DNA of 64,000 bases from CAJCIW01 sp963833965 (GCA_963833965.1 CAWHZZ010000003.1:496001-560000), one strand, 5' to 3'; shown: positions 17,483 through 27,025, counted from the first letter of the stretch. The notes: a model not told the origin generated them from the letters alone. Program-made: numbers and translations.

Positions 17483-17606
17483 CGCTATGAAAATCGTTCA
17501 GATTTTGCATGGATTTTGCTTCAAAATGAGCGAAGCTGGCGTCGAAGACGCGCCAGCGAGAGAATTTTGGAGCAAAAGGCGCCAAAAGATAACGATTGTC
17601 ATGGCG
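17483..17606. repeat. Fold-back (long hairpin) element between smpB and dnaN
   Basis: Outer arms 17483-17498 and 17591-17606 are complementary over 16 bases with two mismatches. An inner stem (TTTTGCTTCAAAAT with ATTTTGGAGCAAAA) and an apical stem (GCTGGCG...CGCCAGC) are nested inside, so almost the whole 124 bases fold into one hairpin. It lies in the smpB-dnaN gap. Its apex differs from the ACTT-ATTC-AAGT family at 22180, 29498 and 43039. Confidence 0.6.
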
Positions 17607-17688
17607 TGCTTGTCCAAAACTCTCGTTGTAGACGAATTTTAAGCTGATCAACTATGATGGCAAAATCTTATCATGGAGATTTTCGCCT

Positions 17689-18792
17689 ATGAAACTCACG
17701 ATCCCTCGTTTAGAACTCGTCGCCCTCATCGGTAAAATTCAAAACGTTGTGCCGTCTAAGCCGGCCATTCCCGTGCTCGCCAATATATTGATCGAGGCGA
17801 TCGATGATCAGCTCATCATTAGCGCCACCGATCTCACCGTAAGCATGCGCGCATATGCAGGAGCAAAAGTTCAAGAAGAGGGCTCGATCACCCTTCCCGC
17901 CCGCCGTTTTTTTCAGCTCGTCCGCGAACTGACTGCGCCTTTAGTGGAGATCCACACCCTTTCTCCGGAGATCGCGACGATCAATGCCGGAACTTCCCAT
18001 TTTAAAGTTCACGGCATGCATAAGAGCGAATTTCCGGCGCTGCCCGATTTGTCCGAAGGCGTCCAATTCTCGCTGCCGTCCGCAGCGTTAAGAGAGTTGC
18101 TCTCCCGCTCGGCCTTTGCCGCGGCCCGCGACGACAGCCGGCAAGTGCTCAACGGGATCCTCCTGCAAAATACATCGCAAGTCGCCACTTTTATCGGCAC
18201 GGACGGCAAACGGCTCGCCAAGATCCATGCTAGAGTCGATCTTCCCCAAGATTTTAACGGCTCGTTCATCGTCCCCCTCAAAGCTGTCGAGGAGATGGTC
18301 CGCATGCTCGATGTGAAAGAGGAGGAGCCTGCGAAAATCACGCTAATGGCTGATAAAATCGCCCTTGAATTGAAGTCGACGGCACTGATCACCAAATTGC
18401 TCTCTGGCCAATTTCCCGATGTCAGCCGCGTGATTCCAAGCGCTAAAGAGCAAGCGATCTCCTTGCACCGCGAAGAGTTGATGTCCCTTTTGAGGCAAGT
18501 TTCCCTCTTTACCTCGGAAAATAGCAGCTCCGTGCGCTTTTCCTTCACCACCGGAGAGCTTCATCTTTCCGCGACCTCAGGAGAAATCGGCGAAGGAAAA
18601 GTCAACATGCCCGTCAATTATGCAGGGGAAAAACTCGAGATCGCCTTTAATCCGATCTACTTTCTCGATATTTTGCGCCATAGCAAAGATGAAACGGTGA
18701 AATTCAGCGTGACCGACTCCTATAATCCAGGCCTCGTCACCGATTCCTCGACAGCCCAATTCGTCATCATGCCCATGCGGCTAGATAATTAA
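17689..18792 (+). CDS. dnaN: DNA polymerase III beta subunit (sliding clamp)
   Basis: A 367-residue protein with the three repeated clamp domains. It starts MKLTIPRLELVALIGKIQNVV and shows PVLANILIEAIDDQLIISATDL in domain 1. Later blocks are FKVHGMHKSEFPALPDLSEG, DDSRQVLNGILLQ, FIGTDGKRLAKIH, and the C-terminal FVIMPMRL, the family's VMPMRL ending. It encircles DNA as a dimer and tethers the polymerase. GGAG lies about ten bases before the ATG. A normal-length core gene. Confidence 0.97.
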   Translation: MKLTIPRLELVALIGKIQNVVPSKPAIPVLANILIEAIDDQLIISATDLTVSMRAYAGAKVQEEGSITLPARRFFQLVRELTAPLVEIHTLSPEIATINAGTSHFKVHGMHKSEFPALPDLSEGVQFSLPSAALRELLSRSAFAAARDDSRQVLNGILLQNTSQVATFIGTDGKRLAKIHARVDLPQDFNGSFIVPLKAVEEMVRMLDVKEEEPAKITLMADKIALELKSTALITKLLSGQFPDVSRVIPSAKEQAISLHREELMSLLRQVSLFTSENSSSVRFSFTTGELHLSATSGEIGEGKVNMPVNYAGEKLEIAFNPIYFLDILRHSKDETVKFSVTDSYNPGLVTDSSTAQFVIMPMRLDN

Positions 18793-18856
18793 CAGGGGTG
18801 GTAAAAAGGTGACAATGTGCTTGCTGCGGCTTTGCCATATCAACCCTCCCTCGTCA

Positions 18857-18876
18857 CCCATGTTTAAAAACATGGG
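18857..18876. other. Small palindrome in the dnaN-recF gap
   Basis: The sequence CCCATGTTTAAAAACATGGG is a near-perfect 20-base palindrome in the 123-base gap. No T tract follows, so it is not a good terminator. It may be a processing or binding site. Confidence 0.4.
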
Positions 18877-18915
18877 CTCCTCATTCAGACCGCTTGGCTT
18901 TGATCTGGCTTTGCA

Positions 18916-20022
18916 ATGTTTTTAAAGCGTCTTCTGCTGCGCAATTTCCGTAACTACAAACAGGCCGAGGCCGTCTTTTCCCCTGCGATCAATTTCATTG
19001 AGGGAGACAACGGCCAAGGCAAGACAAATTTGCTAGAAGCCGTCCATTTAGTGAGCACGGGGCGCTCTTTCCGTACCCATTCGCTCTCGGACATGATCTC
19101 TTTTGGGGAGAAATTCTTTTATCTTGAGGCGGAATTTCAGAAAGAAGGGATTTCCCAAACTCTCAAGATCTATTACGATGAAACCGTGCGCAAAGTCCAG
19201 TACAATGAAACTGTCTATCCAACATTGAATTCTTTGCTCGGCATCCTTCCCAGCATTCTCCTCTCCCCTGACGATCTTTCCCTGATCAGCGGCAATCCGA
19301 TGGAGCGGCGCCGTTTTCTCGATCTGCATATCGCCCAGACCGATCCTCTCTACGTCCATCATCTCGGAAGATATTTTAAGGCGATGAAGCAGCGCAACCA
19401 TTTGCTGCGCCAGCAGAGCGAAGTGTCGATCGAAGCTTGGGAACAAGTGATGGCGCAGGCGGCGAGTTATCTCGTAGAAAAACGAAAAACAGCGGCCGCC
19501 GCCCTGAAAGACCCTTCCTCGCGTTGGATGGAAATTCTCTCCCGCGGCCAAGAGACGATCGACGTCGTTTACCAACCTTCGATTTCTCTACCTTCTGACA
19601 GATACCGCTTAGTGCAGCATTTTCAGCAGCACTGGCAAAAAACGCGCCCCAAAGAGATGCACCTCGGAGCGACCTTAGCCGGACCCCATCGCGACGATCT
19701 ATCGATCCATCTCGCAGAAAAACCCGCGAAGACATTTTCCAGCGAAGGGCAAAAGCGCTCATGCATCTCCTCTTTGCGCTTTGCGCAATGGGAGCAGATG
19801 TCGAGCGCGCTCGGATACCCACCTGTTCTTGGCATCGACGATTTTGGAATCCAACTGGACAAGCAGCGCCGTCTGCAGCTGAAAAGCCATTTAAACCAGT
19901 TTAAACAGGTCTTCCTCACCACTCCGGTCCAGCTGCACGAACATTTCGGAGACAATCTTCCCCATCAAGTGCTGACAATTGAAGCCGGCACCATATTCGG
20001 TAATCGAAATAAATTGAGTTGA
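18916..20022 (+). CDS. recF: DNA replication and repair protein RecF
   Basis: A 368-residue SMC-like ATPase that helps load RecA at gaps. It begins LKRLLLRNFRNYKQAE, with Walker A GDNGQGKTN (about residues 30-38), then EAVHLVSTGRSFRT. RRRFLDLHIAQTDPLYVHHL follows, then GPHRDDL, the ABC signature-like SSEGQKRSCISSLRFAQW, Walker B VLGIDDFGIQLD, and a C-terminal FLTTPVQL. Asp-Asp replaces the usual Asp-Asp/Glu of Walker B. The last 58 bases overlap the convergent gene at 19965-20516. Length is typical. Confidence 0.95.
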   Translation: MFLKRLLLRNFRNYKQAEAVFSPAINFIEGDNGQGKTNLLEAVHLVSTGRSFRTHSLSDMISFGEKFFYLEAEFQKEGISQTLKIYYDETVRKVQYNETVYPTLNSLLGILPSILLSPDDLSLISGNPMERRRFLDLHIAQTDPLYVHHLGRYFKAMKQRNHLLRQQSEVSIEAWEQVMAQAASYLVEKRKTAAAALKDPSSRWMEILSRGQETIDVVYQPSISLPSDRYRLVQHFQQHWQKTRPKEMHLGATLAGPHRDDLSIHLAEKPAKTFSSEGQKRSCISSLRFAQWEQMSSALGYPPVLGIDDFGIQLDKQRRLQLKSHLNQFKQVFLTTPVQLHEHFGDNLPHQVLTIEAGTIFGNRNKLS

Positions 20023-20516
20023 AGCTCAAATTTCGTTATTGAAGAGATATTTTTTAGGTTTAATCCGCGCAAGAAGGCGGTGCGTGCCCTATCGTATTGA
20101 ATTTTCTGATAATGCAGGCTTTTTTCCGGGTGCCCTGCGAGGCCGCCGAAGTAGATGCCTAAACAGTTGTAAACTTTCGCATGCACATCTGCGGAAGATT
20201 CTTCCCAAGTGCGGGCATCGGGGTCTTCTTTATCCTCCATCGGACTGCAAGGAGAACTTTCTTCTTCGTGGGGCAGTTGCATTTGCAAATCTTCTCCGTT
20301 AGTGGAACTTGCCAGGGAGTTTCTACAACCGTTGAACATCGGCTCTACTCTTAATTTTTTCACGGGAGGTTCCGAAGGATCAGGATGATCGGGATTCAGG
20401 ACTCTTTTGAACACGCATTTCGTTGACGAAAGGGCAAGTTTGTCCTTAGGAGGTTCAACTGGATTCGGCAATGTTTGAGTAAAAGGCGGCAACTTAAAAA
20501 ATACTCTTGTAGACAT
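19965..20516 (-). CDS. Hypothetical protein with bipartite nuclear-localisation-like motif
   Basis: A 183-residue unrecognised protein. AAGGA lies about six bases before the ATG. Residues 1-100 are disordered-looking and rich in Pro, Ser, Glu and Asp. They contain KR (about residue 37), 14 residues, then KKLR, a bipartite nuclear-localisation pattern that recurs with the same spacing in the protein at 52393-52734. The C-terminal half looks folded (VYNCLGIYFGGLAGH, then YDRARTAFLRGLNL). The gene overlaps the end of recF by 58 bases on the opposite strand. A host-directed protein is inferred, without proof. Confidence 0.6.
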   Translation of the reverse strand: MSTRVFFKLPPFTQTLPNPVEPPKDKLALSSTKCVFKRVLNPDHPDPSEPPVKKLRVEPMFNGCRNSLASSTNGEDLQMQLPHEEESSPCSPMEDKEDPDARTWEESSADVHAKVYNCLGIYFGGLAGHPEKSLHYQKIQYDRARTAFLRGLNLKNISSITKFELQLNLFRLPNMVPASIVST

Positions 20517-20558
20517 AATTCCTTTTGGCTTGAAAAAAAGAGGAACAGCCTAATCGCT

Positions 20559-22154
20559 TTATCTCTTTATTTCAATCTGCTTTAAATAAGCAGCGCCAAG
20601 CGGAAATCCTTTCGGATCAAGCGGCTTGCCCTGCTTCAATAGGGCAAACTGATCGATGAATTTGAGGGCGAGTTTTTTTCCAAGCTGGACTCCCTCTTGA
20701 TCGAAAGAATTGATGTTCCAGATGAAGCCTTGAAAAACGACTTTGTGTTCATAATAGGCGAGCAGCGCTCCCATCGCATAAGGATCAAGGCGGCTGCCGA
20801 AAAGAATTCGATTGGGCCGGTTTCCTGGGAAAAACTTGTTGGGATTGTCGTTGCTCTGACCGACCGCAAGGGCGATCGATTGCGCAAAGAGATTGGAGAG
20901 AAGTTTTTCTTGGCAAGATGTTCCTTGGAAAGCAATGTCGTCGCGGTATTGGCTTTCTTTGAATCCGATCAATTCGAGAGGGACGATCGTGGTGCCCTGG
21001 TGGATCGACTGATAAAAAGAATGCTGGCCGTTTGTCCCCGGCTCTCCCCAAATGATCGGCCCCGTGTCAAAGTCCACAGGACTTCCTTTTTTATCGATCC
21101 GTTTCCCGTTCGATTCCATGTCGAGCTGCTGCAGATGCGCCGGAAAGCGCGAAAGCGCTTGGGAATAGGGAATAATCGCAGTTGTGGGCAGACCTAAAAA
21201 ATTGCGGTTCCAGATGCCGAGCAGAGCGGAAAGAAGAGGAAGGTTTGCTTTCGGATCGGCCTTTAAAGCAGCCTTGTCCATCGCATTGGCGCCGCGCAGG
21301 AACTCGAGAAATCTGTCCATCCCCAGAGCAAAAGCCAAAATGACACCGCCGACCATCGAAGTAGCAGAGTATCTGCCGCCGATGTAGTCCCACATGTAAA
21401 ACGAGGCCGCATAATGTTGCGGATCGTCCATTGGACTTCCCTTGCCTGTGACGGCCAGAAAATGATTTTTCGGATTGAGGCCCGCTTTTTTGAATTTTTC
21501 TCTGGCAAATTGCTCATTGGTCAAAGTCTCTAGAGTACTGCCCGATTTCGACACCACGACAACGAGCGTCTTTTCCAAATTAACTTCGCGGAAGATATGC
21601 GCGCCATCATCGGGATCGACATTCGATAGGAAATAAACCTTTCGCCCCGGCTTATGAAAGGCTTCCAGGGCCATATAGACAGCTTTGGGGCCAAGCTCCG
21701 AGCCCCCAATGCCGATTTGGACCATCGTCGTAAACTGTCCTTTTTTTTCGACCTCATCCAAAAAAGAACGGAGCTTCTCGCACTCTTTGTAGGCAAGTTC
21801 GGCGGCCTCCTTCGCTTTTTCCGAAGTGTTGCGATTTTCAAAAAAATCGCGCATCGCCGTATGCAAGGCAGGCCTATTTTCGCTCTCATGCCCTTCGATG
21901 AAATTGACGATCTCCCCTGCTTGCATATCGCCCATTTTCTTGATTGCCTGAGTCTCTTCGGCAAGTTCGCATAACGCCCCAAGAGTTGTTTCGGAAACGC
22001 GCTCCATGCCGTAAAACAGCTTGAAGTTCACCGCATCCGCCACCATCGTCTCAATCCGTTTTGGCGTGACAGCCCCCTCCTCGGATAAATCTAACGGATC
22101 TTCGGCGAGTTCATTTAACCGGACCACAGATTTTAAATGACGAAATGTTGTCAT
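20559..22154 (-). CDS. pgi: Glucose-6-phosphate isomerase
   Basis: A 531-residue enzyme interconverting glucose-6-phosphate and fructose-6-phosphate in glycolysis. The SIS-fold motifs are QIGIGGSELGPKAVY, VVVSKSGSTLETLTNEQ and GGRYSATSMVGG. The signature EPGTNGQHSFYQSIHQGT carries catalytic Glu and His, and INSFDQEGVQLGKKLA carries the catalytic Lys. The start is ATG 22154 because GAGG precedes it by eight bases. An upstream TTG at 22166 contains that binding site and is not a real start. fructose-6-phosphate from Pgi is also the substrate of GlmS at 54999. Confidence 0.97.
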   Translation of the reverse strand: MTTFRHLKSVVRLNELAEDPLDLSEEGAVTPKRIETMVADAVNFKLFYGMERVSETTLGALCELAEETQAIKKMGDMQAGEIVNFIEGHESENRPALHTAMRDFFENRNTSEKAKEAAELAYKECEKLRSFLDEVEKKGQFTTMVQIGIGGSELGPKAVYMALEAFHKPGRKVYFLSNVDPDDGAHIFREVNLEKTLVVVVSKSGSTLETLTNEQFAREKFKKAGLNPKNHFLAVTGKGSPMDDPQHYAASFYMWDYIGGRYSATSMVGGVILAFALGMDRFLEFLRGANAMDKAALKADPKANLPLLSALLGIWNRNFLGLPTTAIIPYSQALSRFPAHLQQLDMESNGKRIDKKGSPVDFDTGPIIWGEPGTNGQHSFYQSIHQGTTIVPLELIGFKESQYRDDIAFQGTSCQEKLLSNLFAQSIALAVGQSNDNPNKFFPGNRPNRILFGSRLDPYAMGALLAYYEHKVVFQGFIWNINSFDQEGVQLGKKLALKFIDQFALLKQGKPLDPKGFPLGAAYLKQIEIKR

Positions 22155-22179
22155 GATTAACCTCAAAAAACAGGCTGCA

Positions 22180-22397
22180 TATGCACAAACGAATTAAAAA
22201 TTGGTTTTTGGCTACGTCGGGCAGCCACAGAATTTAAGCCCGCGTCCATCGCCCAACTTATTCAAGTGGGCCTGCTTCCCTAGCAAAAGAGCGCTTCAAC
22301 GCTCTTTTGCAAGTGTTTACAGCCGCGCCGGCAAGGCCTGGCTCAAATTCAGGGCGCCTTCTTGCCAAATTCCCAATTTTTAATTCGTTTGTGCATA
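22180..22397. repeat. Fold-back element with ACTT-ATTC-AAGT apex, copy 1
   Basis: A 25-base perfect inverted repeat (22180-22204 and 22373-22397) bounds the element. Inner parts remain complementary (GAATTTAAG with CTCAAATTC; TTGGTTTTTGGC with GCCAAATTCCCAA). The apical hairpin is GCCCA-ACTT-ATTC-AAGT-GGGC near 22250-22272. A second hairpin (GCAAAAGAGCG...CGCTCTTTTGC) at 22283-22312 is unique to this copy. The core is clearly homologous to the element at 43039-43213, but the outer arms are unrelated. It occupies the gap between the divergent pgi and nitronate monooxygenase genes. Confidence 0.8.
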
Positions 22398-22465
22398 AAA
22401 CTTTATCTTGCATATGATGCCATTAAAGCGCCCCTAATCTTCCAACATCGCATAAAATAAAAAAA

Positions 22466-23545
22466 ATGTGGAGCAAAAACCCAATCGTTAAGCGATGCCA
22501 CATCCGTTTTCCCCTAATCCAAGCCCCGATGGCCGGCATCGCTACACCTCGCCTCGTCGCGGCAGTCTCCAATGCGGGAGGATTGGGCTCACTTGGCGCT
22601 GCCAACATGCCACCCGAAGAAATTAAGAATGCCATCCAAGAAATCCGCGACCTCACCGAAATGCCCTTCGCCGTCAATCTCTTTGCTTACCCACACCCAA
22701 CTTACAACCAAGCCACCATCGACGCTGCCCAAAAATTCTTAAATCGCTATCGCAAAGAGCTCGACATCCCAGAAGCACACCCCGATTTAAATTTCCCCGA
22801 CTTTGCCGCCCAAATCGAGGCCATTCTCGAAGCGAAACCGCCCGTCTTCTCCTTCACGATGGGCATTCCTCCCCTTCCCATCCTTGAGCGCTTAAAAAAA
22901 GAAAAAATCGTCATCATGGGAACTGCGACAACTCTCGATGAAGCCCTCCTACTTGAAAAATGCGACGTCGATGCCGTGATCGCCCAAGGCGCCGAAGCCG
23001 GAGGCCACCGAGGAACTTTTCTACAAGAAGACCCCATGCTCGGCACCACTGCTCTAGTATCTATTCTTGCCCCCGCTCTAAAAGTCCCAGTCATCGCCGC
23101 GGGAGGAATCATGAACGGAGAGGCCATCGCCGCTGCCCTCGCCTTAGGCGCCGCAGCAGTGCAGCTCGGCACAGCTTTCCTCGCCTGCCCAGAGAGCGGC
23201 GCTCCTCCACCATACAAACAAACACTGCTCCACTCCCAAACTCCGACGACAGTAACCCATGCCTTCACCGGAAAGCCCGCGAGAATGCTGCAAAATAAAT
23301 TCATCCAGACATCAGAGCATGAAAACGCTCCCATCGCCCCCTTCCCCTACCAAAATCTGCTCACAAGAGACATCCGCACTGCCGCGGCAAAAATCAGCCG
23401 CATCGATCTCATGTCCATCTACGCAGGACAAAATTATCCCCTCCTCACAAACCTGCCCGCCAGCGAAATCGTTCCCCTTCTTATTGAACAAACCGTGAGG
23501 GCCATACAGAATCTCAACAAAGACTTACTGGAGAAAACATCATGA
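22466..23545 (+). CDS. Nitronate monooxygenase (2-nitropropane dioxygenase family)
   Basis: A 359-residue FMN-dependent TIM-barrel enzyme oxidising alkyl nitronates. It begins with PLIQAPMAGIATPRLVAAVSNAGGLGSLG, the family N-terminus. The core signature IAQGAEAGGHRG carries the catalytic His, followed by ALKVPVIAAGGIMNG and ALALGAAAVQLGTAFLAC. It has no signal peptide, so it is cytosolic. No ribosome binding site is evident at the ATG. The stop overlaps the start of the following hydrolase gene by four bases (ATGA), so the two are probably translated together. A detoxification role is inferred from the family. Confidence 0.92.
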   Translation: MWSKNPIVKRCHIRFPLIQAPMAGIATPRLVAAVSNAGGLGSLGAANMPPEEIKNAIQEIRDLTEMPFAVNLFAYPHPTYNQATIDAAQKFLNRYRKELDIPEAHPDLNFPDFAAQIEAILEAKPPVFSFTMGIPPLPILERLKKEKIVIMGTATTLDEALLLEKCDVDAVIAQGAEAGGHRGTFLQEDPMLGTTALVSILAPALKVPVIAAGGIMNGEAIAAALALGAAAVQLGTAFLACPESGAPPPYKQTLLHSQTPTTVTHAFTGKPARMLQNKFIQTSEHENAPIAPFPYQNLLTRDIRTAAAKISRIDLMSIYAGQNYPLLTNLPASEIVPLLIEQTVRAIQNLNKDLLEKTS

Positions 23546-24231
23546 CAGAACCACTCGTGCTCATCCCCGGCTTTGCCAACAACGAACAAGCTTGGCACCA
23601 CCAAATCGATCAATTAAGCGACCACTCTGACATCCATGTCTACATCATGGATAAAGAAAAAACCCGCGATGAAATGGTCGAGAAATTGCTCGCAGAGGCC
23701 CCTGAACGGTTCAACCTCGCCGGCCACTCGATGGGAGGATGGATCGCACAAGCCGTCGCCGCTAAATCCCCCGAGCGCGTCGCAAAACTCATCCTTCTCA
23801 ACACCTGGGCAACCGACGATCCTCGAATGCTTTCAATCCAAACCCAAGTCTGCGAAGCCCTAAAACTCGGACAATTGCAGCAGGCCATGCAGCAACACAT
23901 CCCCCTCCTTATCCATCCATCCCGTTTCCAAGATCCCGATCTCATGCAAAACCTCGTGCAAATGGTCTCCCACTTCTCCATCGACGCGCTCATCCAACAA
24001 CTCGAAGCCATGCTCTCTGACTACTCCTCCCTGCACCACCACCCTTCCATCACCGCCCCCACCCTCGTCATCCACAGCCGCCAAGACGCGCTTTTCCCCG
24101 ACGAACACCACGCCCTCCTGAGCGGCATCAAGAACGCCAAGCTCTCCGTCGTCGAAGAGTGCGGCCACGCCTCCATCGTCGAACAACCCGAAGTGGTGAC
24201 AGAATTAATGCGCGCTTTTATCAGCGAATAA
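23542..24231 (+). CDS. Alpha/beta hydrolase
   Basis: A 229-residue protein with the alpha/beta hydrolase pattern. It shows PLVLIPGFANNEQAW (oxyanion strand), the nucleophile elbow GHSMGGWIAQ, an acid in HSRQDALFP, and the catalytic His in VEECGHASIVEQP. The set Ser-Asp-His is complete. It is a small cytosolic esterase or lipase-like enzyme of unknown substrate. ATGA overlap with the upstream nitronate monooxygenase gene suggests a two-gene operon. Confidence 0.88.
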   Translation: MTEPLVLIPGFANNEQAWHHQIDQLSDHSDIHVYIMDKEKTRDEMVEKLLAEAPERFNLAGHSMGGWIAQAVAAKSPERVAKLILLNTWATDDPRMLSIQTQVCEALKLGQLQQAMQQHIPLLIHPSRFQDPDLMQNLVQMVSHFSIDALIQQLEAMLSDYSSLHHHPSITAPTLVIHSRQDALFPDEHHALLSGIKNAKLSVVEECGHASIVEQPEVVTELMRAFISE

Positions 24232-24318
24232 AATTTTTCCGCCTAACAAATTTAAATTTGCTTTTAACGCTCAACTAAATTAAAATTTGCACCCTCTAAT
24301 CATGGAGGTTCAAATTTT

Positions 24319-26391
24319 ATGATCGATGACGTCGATGCGGTTGGAGATTCTACCGAAGTTTTTTACCTAAACATCCCCTGCACAATCCACCTTTGGAATG
24401 GGCGGGAAGTCACTGTTCTTGATTCCGCACACAAAAACATCCAACTTTTTCAATTCCCACCCCAAGACCAACCCTTCCCCTACGCCGTCGAACAGCTCGT
24501 CCTAGACGATGACGAGCAGCCCGAATTTACCTTCGCCCCTTGTGCCCTCCTTAGTGAGCAGCTCACCTTCGACAATTCCCTTCAACCCGCTCAAATTGAC
24601 CTCACTGGGTTTTTCCATCGAGTATGGCATGGAGTCAAGAAAGGCGCTCGAAAAGTGGCTGAAGCCGCCAAAAAGGCACTCGAAAAAGTTGCCCACGGCA
24701 CAAAGAAAGCCGCACACAACGTTGAGAAATTCGCAAGGGAGCATAAAAAAGAAATCCTCATCGTCACGGCCGTGGCCGCAGCAGCGGTTGGAGTTTATTT
24801 TGTATCAGGAGCTTGTCTTGCCGGAGCCGCAGGCTCCGCCGCAGCTGCTGCTGCAGCCTCCAATCCAACATCTCCACGAAAAAAAGAGGACGAACCGAGC
24901 GGTCCTGTAACTGCAGCCTCCCCTCCACCTCCGCTCCCCGATTGGGTTGAAAACCTGCTCAAATCTGCCGCCCCCACTCTTTCGCTAACCACAGCCACGG
25001 ATGCTGAACTTGAAAACGCGAAAAAGGAAGCCCATAATGCCTTGAATTCCTTTGATCGAGTGAAAATACTAACAGAGGCCGACCTTGCCCACTTGAGAAA
25101 AGAAGACCCCACATTCGATCCCAGAGGTACTGCTATTCAAATAGTCACCAATACTGTCCTCAACGACGCCCAACGACGCGAATTTTCCAAAACATCCTCC
25201 GCTGAACAAAACTGGCGCAACTTCATCCAGACGGGCCATCAGAGAATCGATGAGGCGTTCATCACCGCGTTCTTTTATCGAGCAGCACTCAAAGCCGCAA
25301 CACCTCCCACGCCACCTCAACCACCTGCATTCAGCTTCCTAGACAAAATCAAGCTAGGCCTCGAAATCATCGGCCGCGGCATGATGGAACCCGAACTGTT
25401 GGACACCAACACTCGATTGGACGTATTCTTAAAGGATCGAAACATTGCTACTCCAGTTGAAAATCCAAATCAAACCGTTTCGGAATTTATAGATAGCATT
25501 AAATTTGGCTTGGAAAATATTGGCCAAGCTTCGATCGATCCTCAAAGTCGGAGTTCTTTGTGGAATCTATTGAACCCAAATCAGATTGCAACTGGGAGCC
25601 AATCCAATGGTTCATTCCCCTCTTGGGAAAAAGCCTTTCACACACTCCCCTTTCTTCCATCTCCCTCTATGAGAACAGAAATTCCAGACTACAATGTATC
25701 TCGATATTTTATAACTCAAGGGGTTTTTAAAGAAGGAATGCTCATAACATTCATCAATGGAATGAATAATAAAGAACGTGATGCATTCGGGGGTGGGAGT
25801 TATCTTAATGGTTTATCCCCAGGCAATCTCCGCATTGATGGAATCTATAATCATTCAAATGGCATAGTCGGAGACGCCTTGGAAATCATCCTCCACAACT
25901 ATTGGGGACGATCTCCAGTAACTAAAGATTTGCTGATAAAAAAATGGACAGAGTTCCATGAACAAAACAAAGACAACCCTAATGCTAAAATTCTCCATTT
26001 CTGCCATAGTCAAGGAACCTTGGATACCTATAATGCTCTTGAGGAGTTGCCCAAAGAAATCCGAGACCGCCTAATTGTTGTTGCCATTGCTCCAGCAACC
26101 ATAATACCGAGAAAAATGTGCTTCGAATCATATAATTATGCGAGCGATAAAGACTTTGTGCATAAGGGGCATATCGTGGCTTCCTATTGGCATGCTGAAA
26201 TGCAGGGAGGAACTGATAGAGAAAAATTAGAAAGATATGCAGAGGCATTAAAAGTTCGCGATGAGCTTGTAATATTAAAATCCCATGAAGGGGCAACGGG
26301 AACCCTTCACGAGTTCCAAAACCCGATTTTCACACCACAAATAGAAAGAATTATTAAAGATTATGAGAACCATAAAGGGCAATTCCCATAA
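24319..26391 (+). CDS. DUF687-like chlamydial protein with lipase-like CHSQG motif
   Basis: A 690-residue protein. Residues about 95-150 are Lys/Ala-rich and amphipathic, followed by a membrane segment near 150-185 (VAAAAVGVYFVSGACLAGAA). A Pro-rich linker and a helical region follow. The C-terminal domain (about 480-690) has ITFINGMNNKERDAF, GIYNHSNGIVGDALEI, then ILHFCHSQGTLDTYNALEEL and RLIVVAIAPATII. This resembles the chlamydia-specific DUF687 family, where the HSQG elbow suggests an alpha/beta hydrolase fold. The nucleophile would be the Ser of CHSQG. Base composition becomes AT-rich after about 25.4 kb. GGAGG lies eleven bases before the ATG. It overlaps the next gene by 29 bases. Confidence 0.75.
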   Translation: MIDDVDAVGDSTEVFYLNIPCTIHLWNGREVTVLDSAHKNIQLFQFPPQDQPFPYAVEQLVLDDDEQPEFTFAPCALLSEQLTFDNSLQPAQIDLTGFFHRVWHGVKKGARKVAEAAKKALEKVAHGTKKAAHNVEKFAREHKKEILIVTAVAAAAVGVYFVSGACLAGAAGSAAAAAAASNPTSPRKKEDEPSGPVTAASPPPPLPDWVENLLKSAAPTLSLTTATDAELENAKKEAHNALNSFDRVKILTEADLAHLRKEDPTFDPRGTAIQIVTNTVLNDAQRREFSKTSSAEQNWRNFIQTGHQRIDEAFITAFFYRAALKAATPPTPPQPPAFSFLDKIKLGLEIIGRGMMEPELLDTNTRLDVFLKDRNIATPVENPNQTVSEFIDSIKFGLENIGQASIDPQSRSSLWNLLNPNQIATGSQSNGSFPSWEKAFHTLPFLPSPSMRTEIPDYNVSRYFITQGVFKEGMLITFINGMNNKERDAFGGGSYLNGLSPGNLRIDGIYNHSNGIVGDALEIILHNYWGRSPVTKDLLIKKWTEFHEQNKDNPNAKILHFCHSQGTLDTYNALEELPKEIRDRLIVVAIAPATIIPRKMCFESYNYASDKDFVHKGHIVASYWHAEMQGGTDREKLERYAEALKVRDELVILKSHEGATGTLHEFQNPIFTPQIERIIKDYENHKGQFP

Positions 26392-26953
26392 ATTAGTTTT
26401 ATTTACAGCATTAGCTTTCTTAGTTATGTGCTGCACAAAAAACAGAAAAGAAATTGCTGATACATCTCCAGATTCTGTTTTAGTTGATAAGATTACAAAG
26501 GAAGTTTTCGTAAAACTAATAATAGAAGACGATCTTCACCCTTGCGGAACGGGTGCGCGGATGATGGATGAGATTAAAATGTTGTATTTCGGATTTAATT
26601 ACTACCATGAAATTGACATTAATGCCGCCAGAAAATTATTAATTAAGGCAGGAAGCGTTGCTTTAAACAAAATCAACAATTGCGAAGAAATTTTGCCCTA
26701 TTTAGTCAATTATCCTTTTAAACCTTTGAACATTAAGATCGATGTTTTTTTAAGAAAATCAGACGGCTCGGAATTGGAATCCGAAAAATTACAAGTGGTT
26801 TCGATTAACGAAGGACAACTCGAATATATGAATCGAAATTTAAAGACCAAATTTCTCACAACAATTCACGAAGAAACATATGAAGAAGCTTTAGCCAAAC
26901 TTGAGCAAGAAGAATCGGAAAAGGCAAGTTTGAAAGATCCCATCAAGCTTTAA
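26363..26953 (+). CDS. Putative lipoprotein of unknown function
   Basis: A 196-residue protein with a basic N-terminus and a hydrophobic stretch (LVLFTALAFLVMCCTKN). The pair of cysteines at residues 23-24 could be a lipobox, although MCC fits the consensus loosely. The remaining 170 residues are mixed helix and strand, with cysteines in DDLHPCGTGARM and NNCEEILPYLV. The gene starts inside the end of the DUF687-like gene and is AT-rich. It is followed after 72 bases by another exported protein. No function is recognised. Confidence 0.65.
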   Translation: MRTIKGNSHKLVLFTALAFLVMCCTKNRKEIADTSPDSVLVDKITKEVFVKLIIEDDLHPCGTGARMMDEIKMLYFGFNYYHEIDINAARKLLIKAGSVALNKINNCEEILPYLVNYPFKPLNIKIDVFLRKSDGSELESEKLQVVSINEGQLEYMNRNLKTKFLTTIHEETYEEALAKLEQEESEKASLKDPIKL

Positions 26954-27025
26954 CCAGAATTGGAGCTTGCTAAAATTTATAGAAGTGAATTTTGCAAAAC
27001 CGACCACTGAAAATGGAGATATTCA

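Noticed and set aside
19048..19575. Minus-strand frame antisense to recF
   Set aside because: recF is unambiguous on the other strand; this is a shadow.
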